13,290 nt of DNA from VGCC01 sp040381195 (GTDB lineage: Bacteria; Actinomycetota; Actinomycetes; S36-B12), in the NCBI GenBank assembly GCA_040381195.1, contig JBEIHR010000053.1:1-13290 (forward strand), written 5' to 3'. The notes under the pieces are model-generated. The model was not told where the DNA came from. It did no database searches and saw only the letters and a program-made list of their open reading frames with translations. Shown in pieces: positions 12,782-13,290 of the stretch. The position numbers and the translations under genes are program-made. Numbering within the stretch: position 1 is the stretch's first letter; the number at the start of each line of letters is the position of its first letter.

Positions 12782-13290
12782 GTGTCCCAGGCCCCCACGG
12801 TGGACCTCGCTGAGGAGTTCATGGAGCGGCGAACCCCGCTCCAGCGCGTCCAGAGCACCCTGCACCGCTACCCCTACCTCAGCCCGCTCATCGTTCTTGT
12901 CGTCGCGATGGTCGTCTTCACCCTGCTCAACGAGAGATTCCTGCTCCCCGGCAACCTCTCCTTCCTCACCCAGCAGTCGGTGGTGATCGGAACACTCGCC
13001 ATCGCCCAGACCCTGATCATTCTGACCGCCGGCATCGACCTCAGCATCGGCGCGATCATGGTCTTCGGCCAGATGCTCATGGCCAACCTCGCGGTCTCGG
13101 TGACCGCGTCCAACGTTCTTCCCATCGCGGGACAGAATCCCGCGCTCTCGATCGTGCTCGGCATCCTGGCGGCGACCCTGGCCGGCGCGGTCAACGGCTT
13201 TCTGATCGTGCGGTTCAACCTGCCACCCTTCATCGTCACCCTGGGCACGCTGAGCGTGTTCACGGCCTTGACGTTGATCCTGTTCAAGGC
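12782..13290 (+). CDS. frcC: Sugar ABC transporter permease, FrcC-like (partial, cut by window end)
   Basis: The gene runs off the right edge; 169 codons are visible. A strong AAGGAGG lies 6 nt before the GTG. A charged cytoplasmic N-terminus (1-32) leads to hydrophobic helices near 34-49, 64-84, 88-107 and 120-141. LTAGIDLSIGA (81-91) is the signature of BPD_transp_2 (RbsC/XylH/FrcC) permeases, and GAVNGFLIVRFNLPPF (135-150) with IVTLGT is the conserved region for contact with the ATPase. It would pair with the binding protein and an ATPase expected just beyond the window. Sequence resembles FrcC, but RbsC-like is the alternative. No stop codon is reached before 13290. Confidence 0.92.
   Translation, partial: MSQAPTVDLAEEFMERRTPLQRVQSTLHRYPYLSPLIVLVVAMVVFTLLNERFLLPGNLSFLTQQSVVIGTLAIAQTLIILTAGIDLSIGAIMVFGQMLMANLAVSVTASNVLPIAGQNPALSIVLGILAATLAGAVNGFLIVRFNLPPFIVTLGTLSVFTALTLILFK

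Noticed and set aside
1..13290. CRISPR array, insertion sequence, integrase, toxin-antitoxin or other mobile cluster
   Set aside because: No spaced repeats, transposase-like frames or terminal inverted repeats found by eye; composition is even throughout.

Overview
The window looks like chromosomal DNA of a high-GC Gram-positive bacterium (Actinomycetota). The case rests on strong G/C preference at third codon positions, frequent GTG starts, a Septum_form-like secreted protein, a solitary ParA, a ROK kinase resembling actinobacterial polyphosphate glucokinase, and several starts that look leaderless (a -10-like hexamer exactly 6 nt before the start codon, with no Shine-Dalgarno). I cannot place it below phylum. 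I see no insertion sequence, prophage, CRISPR array or abrupt compositional change.

Layout. (1) 1-56: the N-terminus of a leftward transhydrogenase alpha subunit (pntA-like). (2) 183-1041: a 50-codon two-helix membrane protein followed by a DsbB-family thiol oxidase. (3) 1047-2709: a leftward ParA ATPase and a divergent secreted protein made of two four-cysteine repeats. (4) 2716-4868: a leftward pair, aldo/keto reductase then type II NADH dehydrogenase, with an ATGA overlap. (5) 4949-7355: an FkbM-type methyltransferase and a secreted thermonuclease-like protein with two lamin-tail-like domains. (6) 7362-8593: a small protein I do not recognise, tRNA-Arg(ACG), a Tat-exported Rieske protein and tRNA-Ser(GCT). 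(7) 8653-10373: a ROK kinase overlapping an EamA/DMT exporter. (8) 10339-13290: a LacI-family repressor diverging from a fructose/ribose-type ABC importer (lipoprotein binding protein, then a permease cut by the window end).

The right end reads as a sugar uptake locus. The repressor and binding-protein promoters overlap, and the 90 bp between -35 of one and the start of the other carry four AACGTT- or GCGC-centred palindromes of LacI type. One is a perfect 12-bp palindrome just downstream of the binding-protein -10 and a near copy covers the repressor's own start codon. A 15-bp hairpin between binding protein and permease would give the binding protein more transcript than the permease. The left half is mostly envelope and redox housekeeping: DsbB would supply disulfides to the several cysteine-bearing exported proteins here, and NDH-2, Rieske and transhydrogenase concern respiration and NAD(P) balance.

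I found no clear new defence or mobile system. The observations most worth following are the repeated N6-spaced leaderless promoters, the relocated second cysteine pair of DsbB with its small membrane neighbour, the duplicated eight-cysteine septum-type protein, the ROK kinase lacking the ExGH histidine, the operator array, and UUCG hairpins immediately upstream of both tRNAs.
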